The notes beneath the pieces were generated by a model, which worked only from the letters and a program-made list of their open reading frames with translations, was not told where the DNA came from and searched no databases. A stretch of 64,000 bases of DNA from Prinsepia uniflora (taxonomy: Eukaryota; Streptophyta; Magnoliopsida; Rosales; Rosaceae). Positions 1 to 11,599 of the stretch are shown piece by piece; position 1 is the first letter of the stretch, and every line of letters begins with the position of its first letter. The translations under genes were made by a program, and so were the position numbers. The DNA is taken from contig CM064874.1 in the NCBI GenBank assembly GCA_032719365.1, forward strand, positions 26,607,716 to 26,671,715, written 5' to 3'.

Positions 1-195
1 GGATATAGGTTTTGTTAACTAGGTTACCCAATTGTTGTTAAAATAGCCTTTCTATTAAGTTCCTTTACATTTGTTGATGTGGCATAATAAGATCCACTCT
101 TTTGTTACTATGTACACTAGCTTAAAAGTAAACCCTAATTAAAATTTAAATTAAGAGTTATAAAAACTAAATCTAAATAGAAAAAAAAAAACAAA
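1..195. other. AT-rich sequence without recognisable feature
   Basis: This stretch is AT-rich and ends in a run of about 13 A at 179-191, next to the first TRIM remnant. No coding region, LTR terminus or RNA gene could be recognised. The reading frame on the minus strand here is short and resembles nothing known to me. Confidence 0.4.
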
Positions 196-282
196 AGCAA
201 CGTGAGCTCCCGAGAACAAACCCGTGAGGGCTAGGCCCAAAGCGGACAATATCCTGTTGGAGAATGTCGGATCATGACAATT

Positions 283-296
283 TGGTATCAGAGCCC
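283..296 (+). other. Primer-binding site (tRNA-iMet type)
   Basis: TGGTATCAGAGCCC starts a few bases after the end of the truncated 5' LTR and is complementary to the 3' end of plant initiator tRNA-Met. It fixes the element's orientation as plus. Confidence 0.8.
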
Positions 297-490
297 AACC
301 TCGGCCAAAATTGAGTGTGCCAGCGAGGAAGTTGGGCCCCAAGGGGGGTGGATTATGAGGACCCATGCCTTGGGGGCATGGTTAGCAATCCCACATCGCC
401 TGGGGGATCTGGGGGATGCGCCTTATCTGTATGGGCGCACATCTATCCAACAGGAGGCCTTTTGGGAGCTCACTGGCTTTGAGTTTGGTT

Positions 491-565
491 GGAACTCCAT
501 AGTTAAGCGAGTAGGGGCTAGTGCAATCGGAAGATGGGTGACCCACTCGGAAGTTGCACGTGAGC
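491..565 (+). repeat. 5S rRNA-derived block inside TRIM LTR
   Basis: The sequence follows the internal part of plant 5S rRNA. It has an A-box-like AACTCCATAGTTAAGCGAG, then a C-box-like GATGGGTGACC, then CGGAAGTTGCACGTGAG. The order and spacing of the Pol III internal control elements are kept, while the flanks differ from 5S RNA. It is therefore LTR-borne rather than a 5S gene. Whether it is transcribed cannot be seen. Confidence 0.7.
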
Positions 566-639
566 TACCAAGAACAAAACCGTGAGGGTTAGGCCCAAAA
601 CGGACAATATCTTGTTGGAGAAGGTCGTGTCGTGACACG

Positions 640-1250
640 TAGGAACATCTAGAGAATATTAGTAATCTTGGATTCAAACTTCCATGTCAAAAACTCAACG
701 TTGAGTTCAAGAAATTCTGGGTTTCCTTCTCGGGTTTGTTCTCGGGCTTTAGGGTCTGGGGTTGTCCCTTTTTTTTTTTCTTTTCTTCTTCCTCTCTCTT
801 TCCCTCTTCTTCTCCATGGTTCTCTCCCAATTTTTCTATATTTTTCCTCAAGGTTTGGCTTCTCAGGTTCCCCATACACCAAACACATAACCATATATAT
901 ATAAACAATAGTAAGTCGGTGGTGGACAAGAAGGTAAAAGGGACGGCAACGGAATAAGTCACTTGTCACTTTTATAAAATATCCCAGTTGTGAAATGACC
1001 AAAATATCCCTAGTGCCAAAATTACCAAAATGCCCCTAGACCATTTAGACCCGTAACGAACTCACCTGATCTCTGATTTTGATGTGCCACCTATCTATGA
1101 ACTCGGGATGTTGAGAATTATGTAACGGTTCTCTCGAAAAATCCAAAAAGTACATGGAGGAAAAATTTAACCTTTGACATCTAGGGGCAAAAATCGTCAA
1201 TTATTTTTAAAATTTCTGAAATTACCTTTTTCAAATTTTGGGTCTTTACA
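640..1250 (-). mobile_element. Fragment of a long LTR (minus), 5' end of the LTR retained
   Basis: On the minus strand the LTR starts TGTAAAGACCC at 1250 and runs left. It contains the modules seen in the other long LTRs of this window: a 'GGGGCATTTTGGTAATTTTG'-type stretch, a module ending 'CATAGATAGGTGGCAC', a pyrimidine/purine-rich block, and a diverged copy of the TGACAAGTGAC palindrome near 957. It is truncated at about 640, where the TRIM begins. It is the mirror image of the first part of the LTR that starts near 1523. Confidence 0.6.
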
Positions 1251-1522
1251 TTGCCTCCTCCCGATAAATGGCTCATCGAGCTTCCACCTTTTTCCTTTTT
1301 ATGGCTATTTGTTTGACCTTTGTAAAGTAATTGCTTTGGAGGATTCTTTGCTAGATGCTTCTAGTTTCTTTCTTTGAAATGCGCTTTGTCTCTGGAAGTA
1401 GACAGACTTTTCTTTGTGGGATTTCGACTGATCATCCAGGTCTTGGAATCCCAGAGCATGGGATAATATTTCATTCGATGAATGGCGTTGGTAGGATTTG
1501 TAATGGCTCAAAAACTTGAAAA
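1251..1522 (-). other. Remnant of retroelement interior with polypurine tract
   Basis: Directly before the minus-strand LTR start lies a purine tract (GGGAGGAGGCAA, minus strand, 1251-1262), the expected position of a polypurine tract. The same arrangement recurs at 30198-30210. The rest contains a 68-codon minus-strand frame with no recognised similarity. It is probably the truncated interior of the element whose 3' LTR is 640-1250. Confidence 0.4.
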
Positions 1523-3550
1523 CAGTAATGTCGGGAATTTAAACAGGAAATGACGATTTTGCCCTTTTAGTGTCAAAGGTTGAATTTTTGCTCCGGAGTA
1601 CCTTTTAGACTTTTTGCAAGAACCATTGCATAGGTCTCGGAGTTTGTGAGTCCGTAGAAAGGGAGCACGTCGAAATAGAAGATCAGATAAGTTTGATTCA
1701 GGTCTAAAATGGTCAGGGGCATTTTAGTAATTTTGACAGTAGGATATTTTGGTAATTTCACAAAGAGATGATTTGGGAAAGTGAAAAGTGTCATCCTTAT
1801 CCCTTCTTCCCCCTTATCTCGTGTGTGCATCGACGTAGCGCATGTATGTGTTATTTATTTGCGTGTTCGTGTTGTGTGGGGTTGGTGTGAGGAACCCGTG
1901 AACAAAACCGTGAAGAAAAACATAGAGGAAAAGGGAGAGAACCAGGGAGAAAGAGATAAAAAGAGAGAGAGGAAGAAGAAAAATAAAGAAAGAGGGGGAG
2001 AGGGAAGATGGAAGGACAATGAAATGCCCAAACCCGCGAATATGTGAACCTGAAAAGCGAAAATCGGTTGTTGGATTGTTAGAAGCTCCCTATCTTGCAA
2101 CCACATCCCATTAACATCATAGTGGAGTCCCTACGATCCTTTTGAAGCATAAAGTTGGACGCGGAGGAAAGCTAGAAATGAGAGACGGTAAGTTTGGTCG
2201 AAACTTCAAAACTATGGTCCTCATTATTAAATTGTTTTCTCTAATTTGGACAACAAAGAACTTCTTATATGATAGATTAGAAGCATTTTGATGCTTAAAA
2301 CATAAAATCGATGTGAAAATGGAGGTTCTAGAACAAGGTCAGGCTACCCGGGTCGGGTCTTGCATGTAGACCCGCGGGCTGACCCAGCTGGAGGTAGGGG
2401 ATGACCCTTACACAAGTGCGTGAGGCCCACGCGTAGAGGCCATGGATGGCATGTGTGGGCGTGCACCTCACCGCCCAAGTTTCCAACCAACACGTTTTTT
2501 GATGCTTTCATTGTTAAGAACCCATTGACATAGGTTTCTGGTCGATTGGACATTGTCTCAGGGTAGTTTCGAGTGTCTGAAGGGTTATGCGTATATTTTT
2601 AATTCATATTTATTTCCAAAAAAATGATGGAATTTAAATGTAAGATTATTTGGGACATTAGTGATCTTTAGTGGTGAGTTATGACAGTTGAAAAAATTCC
2701 TAGAATATGCGGAGGTGAGTGCTGCTCGGAATTCAACTATGAGGACGGTTGATACGATAAAACTAAGCATTAAAGTAAATAAAAAGTCACACTCAACACT
2801 TAATGAAAATATATGCAAATTAAAACCCTTTTGTGTAGATGTAGCATTGATAAGTAGAGATCGTTCTTAACCGGGGATTGATGGTACCTATGCATGATTA
2901 TCGTTTGATTATTTAATTAGGGGGTAATTGATTTTTTCTATTATTCTATGTTGTTAACTAACCTAAATTAACTTAATCTAACCAAAGTTACTATTTACAT
3001 TGGTCAACTCATTTTTAACCAAACTCATTCATGATTGTATTAATTTCAACCTACGAAATCCTACAATCTTAATCTTATGAGTTACTTGCATATTCACTTA
3101 AGTAGGTGCCTGGGGCTCCCGACAACACTTTCAATGACCTAGACTCAGGGCTGCGTATATCTAGTGAAGCATTAAGAGCGAACACACAAGCATAACAAAA
3201 ACTAGAATCATGGAACACATAGAATATTGAAGCAATAGAAATTATAAAACTAAGAATAAAACTAGAAATCAATTCATATAGCCAATATTCAAGCATAAGA
3301 AATAACTACAAAGTCAAGAGGCCGTGTTACACTTTTTCTCTTTGGAGCTCCTTATTGAGACGAAGTGAATGAGCACTCTTTGGTGAGACAAGGGAGGGCT
3401 CCTAAACTTAGTCATGGATGAAGGTGTAGAAGGTGAAATATGGTGTATTTCTCTTACAATTAAAATCTTGAATATAATGAAAGGGGAAATTTGGTTGAGC
3501 AGAGTTTTGGTGCAAAGAATGGGCGACCTTTACAATTAGCCTAAGCCTCT

Positions 3551-3559
3551 CTATTTATA
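3551..3559 (-). promoter_or_regulatory. LTR TATA box
   Basis: CTATTTATA on the plus strand gives TATAAATAG on the minus strand. It lies within the nested LTR in the same relative place as the box at 4931-4940 in the related LTR. This is the likely core promoter of the element, directing leftward transcription. Confidence 0.5.
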
Positions 3560-3912
3560 GGAGAAAATTAATCCTCAAATAAATAGGAGTTTACAATTTA
3601 AATTCTAAAACGAAAATGATTAAACTAATTACATTGAAGTCCTAAAGGAATAAGGTTTCCTTTGGGAAAAAGAAAACAAATCCTAACTTGAATTGGTCAA
3701 TTATTCCATTAGAAAGAAGGAAAATGTTGCTGGAATTGAACATGAAACGATTCATTAGGATGCTGTTGAACATGGGAATGAAAATCGGCCGGCACTGGCC
3801 GAAATAAAGAGAAGATTTCGGTGGTCAACTTCGTGGTCAACGCGGCAAGGCAAAGGAGGGAGGAGATCGGTTCAGTACATGATAGAAATTTTACCAAGCA
3901 CAAAAGATGTAC

Positions 3913-5695
3913 TAGGAAAAATCTCTATGTGTAATAAACTTTGCAAGTGCACAAGACGTGTAGATAGTATAGATGCAAGCAAAGGTCGATCCCACGAAGA
4001 CTTGCTCAATGATATCCAATTCCATTTAACTCAATTGACTTAAGTGGAGTAATTAAAATGCAATAGGGGGTTTGTTATGTTGTATGAATGAAATAAATTA
4101 ACTAATAATAACTAGCTAATTCGAGCTAGGGTTTCTATCCACCTTTACCAATTATAGTTCTGTTAGATTTCCTTGATTAGATTACTATGCATGTATCTAA
4201 ATTAAGTTCCCATGCAGGGGTCCGGCTAAGGTTCACCCCACACATATTATCTTTTCTTAGATTGCATGTTTAAGCATGATGTGCCCGCCCTTAAACAACT
4301 ATTACAGATGGTGCGTGATAATACATGAAACATAAAGAAGATTTAATGACACTACACTATCCCTAGAAAAGTGATGTGCAGACCTAGGAAGTCATGAGTT
4401 TAGATTACGAATAAGATTCCCCCTCTTAAACGAGATGCCATAAATTGCAGGGTAAACACAAACATCAAGGTGATCCGTCAAGCAATTACATCGACAATTA
4501 TACACAAATAAGGTAGCTAAGCTTATAAGCATAAATTGAGTTCATGAAGCGCAGTAATCCAAAAAATCCAGGCATTCATAGCAATCATAATCAAGAGCCA
4601 GAAATCAAACACGAACCAACATGGCTAGGGCTTCAAGTAACCCTAGCCCTAATTACACTACTCAAACACTATTGAATAAAACAAGCACATAATTAAAAGG
4701 TGCACAAATATAAATAAAGCAAGAAATAATAAAAGGAAAATGATTAAAAAAGATGAAGGAAAACTCCCTCAAGGTAGATGTGATGAATTTGAAGATGCTT
4801 GAATTATAAAGAGTGCTTGAATTAAATTACAAAACTCTAAACTAAGAACATGGATTGAAGTACGAATTTTGACAGAGTTTTGGGGACCTTCAAGAGGTAA
4901 ATTCGGCCCCAAAAAACAATGAGAAAACATCTATTTATAACCCCAAACACCTGCCCTAACATCTCCCTCAAACAAAACGGAAAACAGCCCTAAAACAAGG
5001 AGTTTTCCTCCTTGTTTTTGTGAAAAACCATAGTTAGCCGTTTTTTGTATCCTTCTTGTACAAGGAGTCCCTTTTCCTTACTTTTTTACACTTCTTGACT
5101 TTATCTTTGACTAGGAATTCATTTAATGATATCCTAAATCAGATTACTTTGCCTTAAAATAAAGGAAACATGATAAATTGCGGCTAGGGAAGTTAATTAA
5201 CCCTAGCCATGTACAAGATAGTTTCTTAATTTCCAAGAAACTTCCTTTTCCTTGTTTCTTGCCACTTTAACTTCAAGATCTGATTAGGAATATAATTAAG
5301 TCTTCTTATCCAAGTCAACCCCTGTCATTCCTCATTGAGAAAGGTAGGAAAATTCGTCCAAAGTTACTTGATGCATAAGTAAACCCCCTAAAACACCTTT
5401 AACCGCATTTTGTGGGCTTCTAGGGGCTAGGCCGTGACTTTTAGGGTCTTGGTGGATCTTGGTCATGTAAATGGGAGATGATGAGGCCCTTTATGAGTCC
5501 TTGATGAGTCCTTAAAGATTTAGCCTTGGAAAGATCACATTTCATTGTAAAACATGATTTAAACGTCAACTAAGAAATCTGCACAAACTTCACAAAAGAG
5601 ATCATTTTCTCTTATTGTTTGAATGATTATAATCAAAAAATAAGTAAAAGGGATAAGAAATAACATTGAAATGATGCTTAATTTGTGACTTATCA
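3913..5695 (-). mobile_element. Inner nested solo LTR (minus), about 1.8 kb
   Basis: On the minus strand it starts TGATAAGTCACAAATTAAGC at 5695, closely resembling the start of the surrounding LTR at 6040, and ends ...CCTA at 3913. GTAC occurs on both sides (3909-3912 and 5696-5699), so the TSD is at least 4 bp. A minus-strand TATA box (TTATAAATAG, 4931-4940) matches the one in the outer LTR. Both share the 'GATCGATCCCACGAAG'-like segment and the 'AGGGGGTTTGTT'-like segment. It has no coding capacity and inserted into a member of its own family group. Confidence 0.6.
4931..4940 (-). promoter_or_regulatory. LTR TATA box
   Basis: CTATTTATAA on the plus strand gives TTATAAATAG on the minus strand, inside the inner nested LTR. 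Its position matches the box at 3551-3559 in the outer copy. Confidence 0.5.
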
Positions 5696-7036
5696 GTACA
5701 CGTGTGCTGAACAGGGCTCAGGGACGTCGGGATGCGCGCGCCGAACTCCTTTACACCTGGTCAGAATTGGCATGCCGAATGGGTTTATGGACTGATTAAA
5801 TGATTTGGCAGCCCCCTACTGAATTCTGTTGTACTTTTTGGTGGCCTCCTTTCATTGAATCATAACTTCTTCAATACAACTCCGATTGAGGTGATTCTTT
5901 CACCTAAATTCTCGTAATTTTGAGCTTTATTCAATTCTGCACATTTCTCACAAAATATACTATTTTCTCCTTTTTTTGGTTTTAAACATTAAAAGATAAG
6001 CAAAAAGGGTACAAATTGATGTGTAATTCAAGGCTTATCAACAGTGTGTGAGTGGACATTTAATACATTATTATGCATGCATAGTAAAATATTTTAATTG
6101 CTTTATTTTGTTATTTATGTTGAAATGGTTTGATCACTATTTCGAAATGATTATTTGACTTTTTTCTGAATTTATCGATTAATTTCGAGATGCGTGTTTT
6201 GCGATTACTGTGAGGAAATTGTTTTTGAGGCTTAGGCCCGAAGTCTTGATGTGCTTTTAACTTAGTTTTGAGTAAAGGATTGTATTAAATTAGCTTTCAT
6301 GATTTGTGAATTGTTTGACCATGGTCAATCATAGTCGGATATGTTAGCGCTCAGACGTCCGGAGCTCGGTTTCGTAGATCCTAAGAGCTATGATATGACA
6401 TCTTTCGGATGGAAATAGTTTGAACCTGGTGTGGCTTTCCTTACATTTCTGATTCTGGAATATGGAAATCAGACGTCCAAAACTCAGCTCCGAAGATCTT
6501 GAGGTGACTCAGATATCCAGAGCTCTGTTCCGCAGATCCTGAGGTTGTAAGGCTGTCTATGTGGACTAGATATTCGATTGGTTGACACCATGTTACTTGG
6601 TATTGGTTGGCTACTTGTTATCAGTTGGTTGATTGGTATTGGATTGTATGGTCCGAGTTACGAGTATTGATTGTTCGGGTTAACTTATTGATATTAGATT
6701 GGTTAATTTGATATGATTGATTAATTTCGATTTTGATTGTTTACGTTTATTCTATGCATGCATGTTTTAGAAAATGGAAGGTAAATTTTGTTTTTCTCGA
6801 TAAACGTGTTTTGAAATGTGTATTTTATCCATTCTCACTTTTCATGTTTTTGATGACCCTCTAGGCCGTTGCACGGAAATCTGGGCATATCAAAAGGAAG
6901 AGGCATGAACAGTAAGGCATTATGTGTATCCCTTGTCTATTAAGTGTCGAGGGTAGATTTTGAATTTTAGATCATTTGTTAGACACAAGTAAGACCAAGC
7001 ACACTTATCAAAGTATTTTAAGAGCGAGTCATGTCA

Positions 7037-8100
7037 GGATTCTTGTCCACTACTCCCTCATTATCTCTTAAATAGTAGGAACCTTTCTCATTCACTTTGT
7101 GAATTATGAACGGTCTTTCCCAAGTCAGGCTCCATTTTCCTGTCGTACGAATGGATGTTCCCAATGGGAACACTGTTTTACACACGAGGCCACGTTCTTA
7201 GAAAGACCTTCCTTTCACCGTCTTATTGTATACTCTTGCCATTACTGCTTTATTATCCATGATCTTGTCCAAAACATTCATCCTCTTTTAGTCTAACTCT
7301 TCTAACTCATAACACATAGCTTAGGTGTACTCATCAATATTCTAACCATATTAATACTATGGTCATAATGAATTGATATTCATTTCCACCGGGAGCATCA
7401 GATCCCGACTATGTACAAGGTTAACTGGGTATGTCCCGATTGCCCTCGTTTTGATGTTTAATATGATCATAATTTGTAGATCAATTTTTCGTGCCAATCA
7501 ATAAGATGATCTCCAAGAATCTTCCTCAGGATAGTGAGAATGCTTTTGTTGCTCGCCTCTACTTGGCCATTGGCTTAGGGATAATAAGGACTGGATTGTA
7601 CAACTTGATTGAAAATTGAGCATCGAACTGTTGTAGTTCTCGGGACATAAACTATGTCCTGTGATTAGTGACGATGGTCTCTAACACTCCGAATCTACTT
7701 CAGATGTTCTTTGTTAAGAACTCTATCAATTCGAGGGTGTAATTTGTTTGAGGGCCTTAGCTACTACCCACTTAGTGAAGTAATATGTGACAACTACGAT
7801 AAAGTTGTGCTTCCCTGATGACTCTGAAAATATCTTTATGATGGAGTCGATAGCCAATCCTCGGAGAGGTCACAACTTGACTATTGGGTTGAGGGGTACT
7901 GCATTGGAATGGAGTGTGTCTTTGGCATGCATCACACCCGCTGTTATATGTATAGTAATCTAACTGGATATCTGGCTAGTAATAGCCATGTCTGCATATG
8001 AGCCATTTCATCTTTGGCCCTGCTTGATGTGCACCACATAATCCCTTATATACTTCTCTCATCATGACCATCTCTTCTTTGGGTCTAATACATCGAGATA
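7037..8100 (-). pseudogene. Ty3/gypsy integrase relic (Tat/Ogre-like)
   Basis: The minus strand, read across stops and frameshifts, gives an integrase. Around 7870-7740 it reads GLAIDSIIKIFSESSGKHNF followed by a stretch ending YYFTKWVVAKAL, matching the plant gypsy integrase core where ATDYFTKWVEA is usual. Around 7690-7630 it reads ETIVTNHRT...FMSREL where functional copies have an aspartate (TDxGTxF). Near 7150-7040 it reads WERPFIIHKVNEKGSYYLRD, like the C-terminal part of Tat/Ogre integrases. Replaced acidic positions, in-frame stops and loss of the 3' end at the inserted LTR mark it as dead. It continues rightward into the RNase H/RT relic. Confidence 0.6.
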
Positions 8101-8599
8101 ACATGTCATCATTGTTCTTTTTCACAAGGTTTAGCCCTCACATGGTATAGTGGCATGTTTTGTTTCTAAAGCTCCTGTCCTTATTAGATGGGTAATTTAG
8201 ATACTTGATAAATGAGGTTTTCTAATCACTAGGTTCAACTTTCAATATCCATGGTCTCTAGCTTAGCATCACTTTCCATTATAGACGGTAGAGATCTCAT
8301 TCCCACTCTGATTTGTTTCTCGTCCTGCCCTTCCTAAAATAAGACTCTAGATCCGACTTGGGCCATTTTGTTGGCTACTGAGTTCTCTTCTCGAGGTATG
8401 TGTTTGTTGGTTGGATTGATAAACTTGGACGATAATGATGTTATAGAAGTATAATAATTGGCTAAGCAAAGATTTCAGCATGTAGACCCATGTTATTTGA
8501 TTGACCCAACAACTCCGAGTCTTTATAGATCTCGATCTACCGCACTTCCATTTCAATCAGTATTTGCATCCCTATAATCAAAGCTTCATATTTTTCTTG

Positions 8600-9890
8600 A
8601 TGATTAGTTATGTTTTTGCAGTCTAGTTTAAATGATTAGACATATCCTAGCTCCCACCGAATCTTTCATCTTGGACTCCTCGAAATATAACTTTCAGGGT
8701 AAGATGAACAACATGTTGACTCGCATGTTATTTCATTTTCAACTTCGACGCTTAGATACGCAACTAAGAAATTGACAGCTTGGCATTTTACTGCTTTCTG
8801 TGGCTCGTATTAGAAATTGAACTTCGATAAAACTAGGGTCCACTTGCTTATTCGGCCTCTTAAGATTGGTTAAGATATCATATAATTCAGCAAATCCATC
8901 TAAGAAATGATTCGGATGGTGAAACGCAACATGTAATGCTTAAGCTTAATAGCTATGAAATAGAGTGCCATACAGAATTTCTCCACTGTCGTGTACCTTT
9001 CCTCAACCCCCGTCACCCAAGTAGTAGATTTCCTGCTCTTTCTCTTCTTCGTTGACTTGAGCCAGCAGGCTCCCAATGGTGTTTTGTGACGCTGATATGT
9101 ACAACTTCAAGGGACTCATTTTCTTAGGTGGCATAAGAACTGGAGGTTTGGACAAATAGTACTTCAATATTTCGAAAGCAATTTGGTGTTTCTCTTCCCA
9201 CTTGAACTCTTCTGCATCTTTAATTGACTAATGAGGAAAAGCTTAGATCCTCCTTGATATATTAGCTATGAATCTTCTGAGGAAGTTGACCTTCCTGAGC
9301 AAGCTTTGAATTTGCTTTTTGTTCTTAGGTGGGGTGAATCTATGATTACTTTAGTTTTTCTTTATCCACTTCTATCCCCCTTTGATGAACTAAGAATCCC
9401 AAAAAGTTTCCTGTTTGGAGTCTGAATACACATTTCTTAGGATTCATTTTCAGCCTATATTGCCTTATCTAAAAAATGCTTGCCTAAGATCTTCAATATG
9501 TTTCTCCTGGTCATGAGATTTTACAACAACATCATCAATGTATACTTTTAGGTTCTTCCCAATCATCTTGTGGAAGATGCGTTCATCGCCTGTTGATATG
9601 TAGCCCCTTTATTTTCCAACCCGAAAGGCATGATGTCGTATTCGAATACCCCCAAGTGTCTAGGGCATATGAATGCAGTTTTGTGAATGTCACATTCTGC
9701 TCAGAGGATCTGATTATACTTTGTGTTGCTATCCATGAAAGACATGAATTGATTCTACGTTTCACCATTGATTAACATGTCTACCATTGACATCGAGTGT
9801 TCATCTTTTGGAGTTGCTTCATTTAGATTGTGGTAATCAACACATATTATGATTTGCCCAGTTTCACCTTGATTACTAGGATTGTAAGAC
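8600..9890 (-). pseudogene. Ty3/gypsy reverse transcriptase-RNase H relic
   Basis: On the minus strand about 9590-9480 encodes FHKMIGKNLKVYIDDVVVKS, containing the YIDD catalytic motif of reverse transcriptase. It is followed by SHDQEKHIEDL and then, near 9300-9270, QSLLRKVNFLRRFI. About 9210-9040 encodes FKWEEKHQIAFEILKYYLSK, then PPVLMPPKKMSPLKLYISAS and SQNTIGSLLAQ, the RNase H start of Tat/Ogre-type gypsy elements. At least one single-base frameshift (near 9570) and several stops interrupt it. It was further broken by the TRIM LTR at 9892-10141. Confidence 0.65.
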
Positions 9891-9891
9891 T

Positions 9892-10141
9892 TGTGTCTTG
9901 GGAAGAATGATGAATAATCCCACATCACTCAAGGAGGGAAAGGTGGAGTGCTTTACAACGAGGCTTTTTGGGAGCTCAATGGCTTTGAGTTTGGTTGGAA
10001 CTCCAAAGTTAAGTGAGATTGGGCTGGAGCAATACTAGGATGGGTGACCCACTGAGAAGTTGTGCGTGAGTTCCTAGAAACAAAACAGCGAGGGCTAGGC
10101 CCAAAGTAGACAATATTGTGCTAGGGGGTTGGGTCGTGACA
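9892..10141 (+). mobile_element. Second Cassandra-like TRIM LTR (solo)
   Basis: About 250 bp, TGTGTCTTGGG...GGTCGTGACA. It shares with 356-637 the 'AATCCCACATC' segment, the 'GGCTTTTTGGGAGCTCA' segment, the 5S-like block and the 'GGGCTAGGCCCAAAG...GACAATAT' tail. No primer-binding site or second LTR is present, so it is a solo LTR. It interrupts the gypsy RT relic. I could not settle the exact TSD. Confidence 0.7.
9991..10070 (+). repeat. 5S rRNA-derived block inside second TRIM LTR
   Basis: It contains GGAACTCCAAAGTTAAGTGAG, GGAGCAATACTAGGATGGGT and GACCCACTGAGAAGTTGTGC in 5S order. It keeps the 5S-like 'GCAATACTAGGATGGGTGACC' core slightly better than the copy at 491-565. Confidence 0.7.
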
Positions 10142-10582
10142 TGGACAATGTTGGACACCCATCCTACATATTTGGTTGTCTATATGAATCCTGTTTTGAG
10201 GAGTTTTCCAATTTGTTCTTTGACCTTAAATTCGGTTTCTACCAACAACCTCCTATTTGGCTAGCAGACCAGTTTGTACCCTTCCTTGATAGGTAGCCGA
10301 TGTTTGAGGAGCTTCTTGTCGAGTCATGGCATCTTAGTGTAGTGCCATATGAAGCAATCTTTGAACTTCTTGAGAAATGCTTTCATTTTTTCTTTCATTG
10401 TCTTTTCCAATATTTTGCTGATGTAGGTTGGTCAAGGATTTACTTGGTTCCCAAGTTAACTTCTTCTAAAGGGTCCTGGGTCTCAAGCGGGGGTTTGTCC
10501 ACTTCAGAAGACCAAAACATTATAATTTATGGTGGGATGTCATCATTCTTATCTTCCTCCCTAGTATCGCGAATAAATTTTG
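10142..10582 (-). pseudogene. N-terminal RT segment of the same gypsy relic
   Basis: This continues the minus-strand RT relic on the right-hand side of the TRIM LTR. It is badly decayed, with no long minus-strand frame. The assignment rests on position between the recognisable RT core and the protease relic further right, and on co-orientation. It is cut at 10582 by the next LTR. Confidence 0.4.
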
Positions 10583-11599
10583 TATAACGACTCGTCCCGA
10601 ATTTCATAATTAATGAGTTTTAATTAAGGATTAATCAAGGATTACTGGGATGATCGAGGTGAAATGACGATTTTTCCCCTAGAAGGGTAAAATATTAACT
10701 TTTGACCTCCCAAGTCAAAGCACGTGGACCGAGGTTCATTACGTAGATCGAGACATTACGAGTTCGTAGACAGGCGACACGTCAAGATCGGACATCGTAC
10801 GGGGAAGTTACGGGTCTAGAACTATTTTTTGAACTATTTTGGTTGCATGATTTACGAGGAAATTGACTTTTGGTGTTTGACTTGTGGGACCCAAAATATC
10901 TATTTGGGACTATATGATGAGTGACACTTGTCACCCATCCTATGTCTACTTTTTTTTAATTCATGCATCATCTCTCCATTTCTCTCATTTGCACTCATCT
11001 AGCCCGAAATACACCCCAACCCATTTTTCCTCCCCATCTGGTACCACCTGAGGGCCACAAAGAGTGACTGAGATAGTGAGGGAGGCCGTGAAAGACGCTG
11101 GACGTGGCGGAGCTGCGGTGGTAGCTGGAAACCATGAAAAACAAGGTAAGTCTTGTGTTTGATTTTCGGGTTTGGGTTTTGGTTGTTTGAGAGGGTGTTC
11201 TAATGCCATGGTTGGCTTCTCTGAGGTCATATGACCAGGTTGGGCTAGAAAAGGGACGCAATGGAGGTCGTGGGTGGCTCCAAGGCATGGTGGCAGGATG
11301 GCCGTGAAGGTTCGAGGTTAGCCAGCCATTTTCAGGTACCTTCTTCATGTTTTAAAGACATAGATCCATTCCTAGAAGTGAGACGAGTGATTAGGTAGAA
11401 GAGTGGAGGAAAACGGTGAAGAAATGAGGGAGAACGGACGGGTGAAGGTCGAGGGTTGAATGACCCATTATAGTGAGTAGAGTCGACCCGGCTAGAGGTT
11501 AAAGGTGATAACATGGCAATCCATGTCATCATTGTCAGGTCATGTGGCCAACCAAAGGGTGACACATGGCCAGGTGTCAATCCAATCAGCAGTTGATGT

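Larger units (their letters stand above)
196..637 (+). mobile_element. Cassandra-like TRIM retrotransposon, 5' LTR truncated
   Basis: A very short non-coding LTR retroelement. The last about 80 bp of a 5' LTR (196-279, ending in TGACA) is followed by a primer-binding site, TGGTATCAGAGCCC (283-296), matching the 3' end of plant initiator tRNA-Met. A short spacer and a G-rich polypurine tract (341-350) lead to a full 3' LTR (356-637, about 282 bp, TGAGGACC...TGACA). The LTR end around 550-637 repeats 199-279 nearly base for base, which identifies both as LTRs. The 3' LTR contains a 5S rRNA-like block, the hallmark of Cassandra TRIMs (known from the family). The element has no coding capacity and would depend on proteins from other retrotransposons. 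No TSD could be tested because the 5' LTR is truncated. Confidence 0.75.
2750..6040 (-). mobile_element. Nested solo LTR (minus), TSD ACGGT/ACAGT
   Basis: The element starts TGATACGATA and ends GGCTTATCA, flanked by ACGGT (2745-2749) and ACAGT (6041-6045), a 5-bp TSD with one mismatch. Removing it rejoins the interrupted LTR at the 'GGACGGT|GTGTGAG' motif seen intact at 44780-44795. On the minus strand it has a TATAAATAG box (3551-3559). It is itself interrupted at 3913-5695 by a related LTR. No internal coding region is present, so I read it as a solo LTR of about 1.5 kb net. Confidence 0.65.
1523..7036 (+). mobile_element. Long LTR (plus), split by a nested LTR at 2750-6040
   Basis: A plus-strand long LTR in two parts, about 1523-2749 and 6041-7036. 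The beginning carries the ACGATTTTGCCC / GTCAAAGGTTGA module. The second part carries GTGTGAGTGGACATT (6043), ATGCATGCAT palindromes at about 6079 and 6754, and an end that aligns with the end of the LTR at 43196-45971 (GATGACCCTC, TATCCCTTGTCT, ...ATGTCA). The left boundary is decayed, with no clear TG, and no matching TSD was found. The right end abuts the integrase relic of the old gypsy element, so it appears to have inserted just after that coding region. Confidence 0.55.

Noticed and set aside
491..565. 5S rRNA gene
   Set aside because: Only the internal control region is 5S-like and it lies inside an LTR with diverged flanks, so it is a TRIM-borne derivative, as is 9991-10070.
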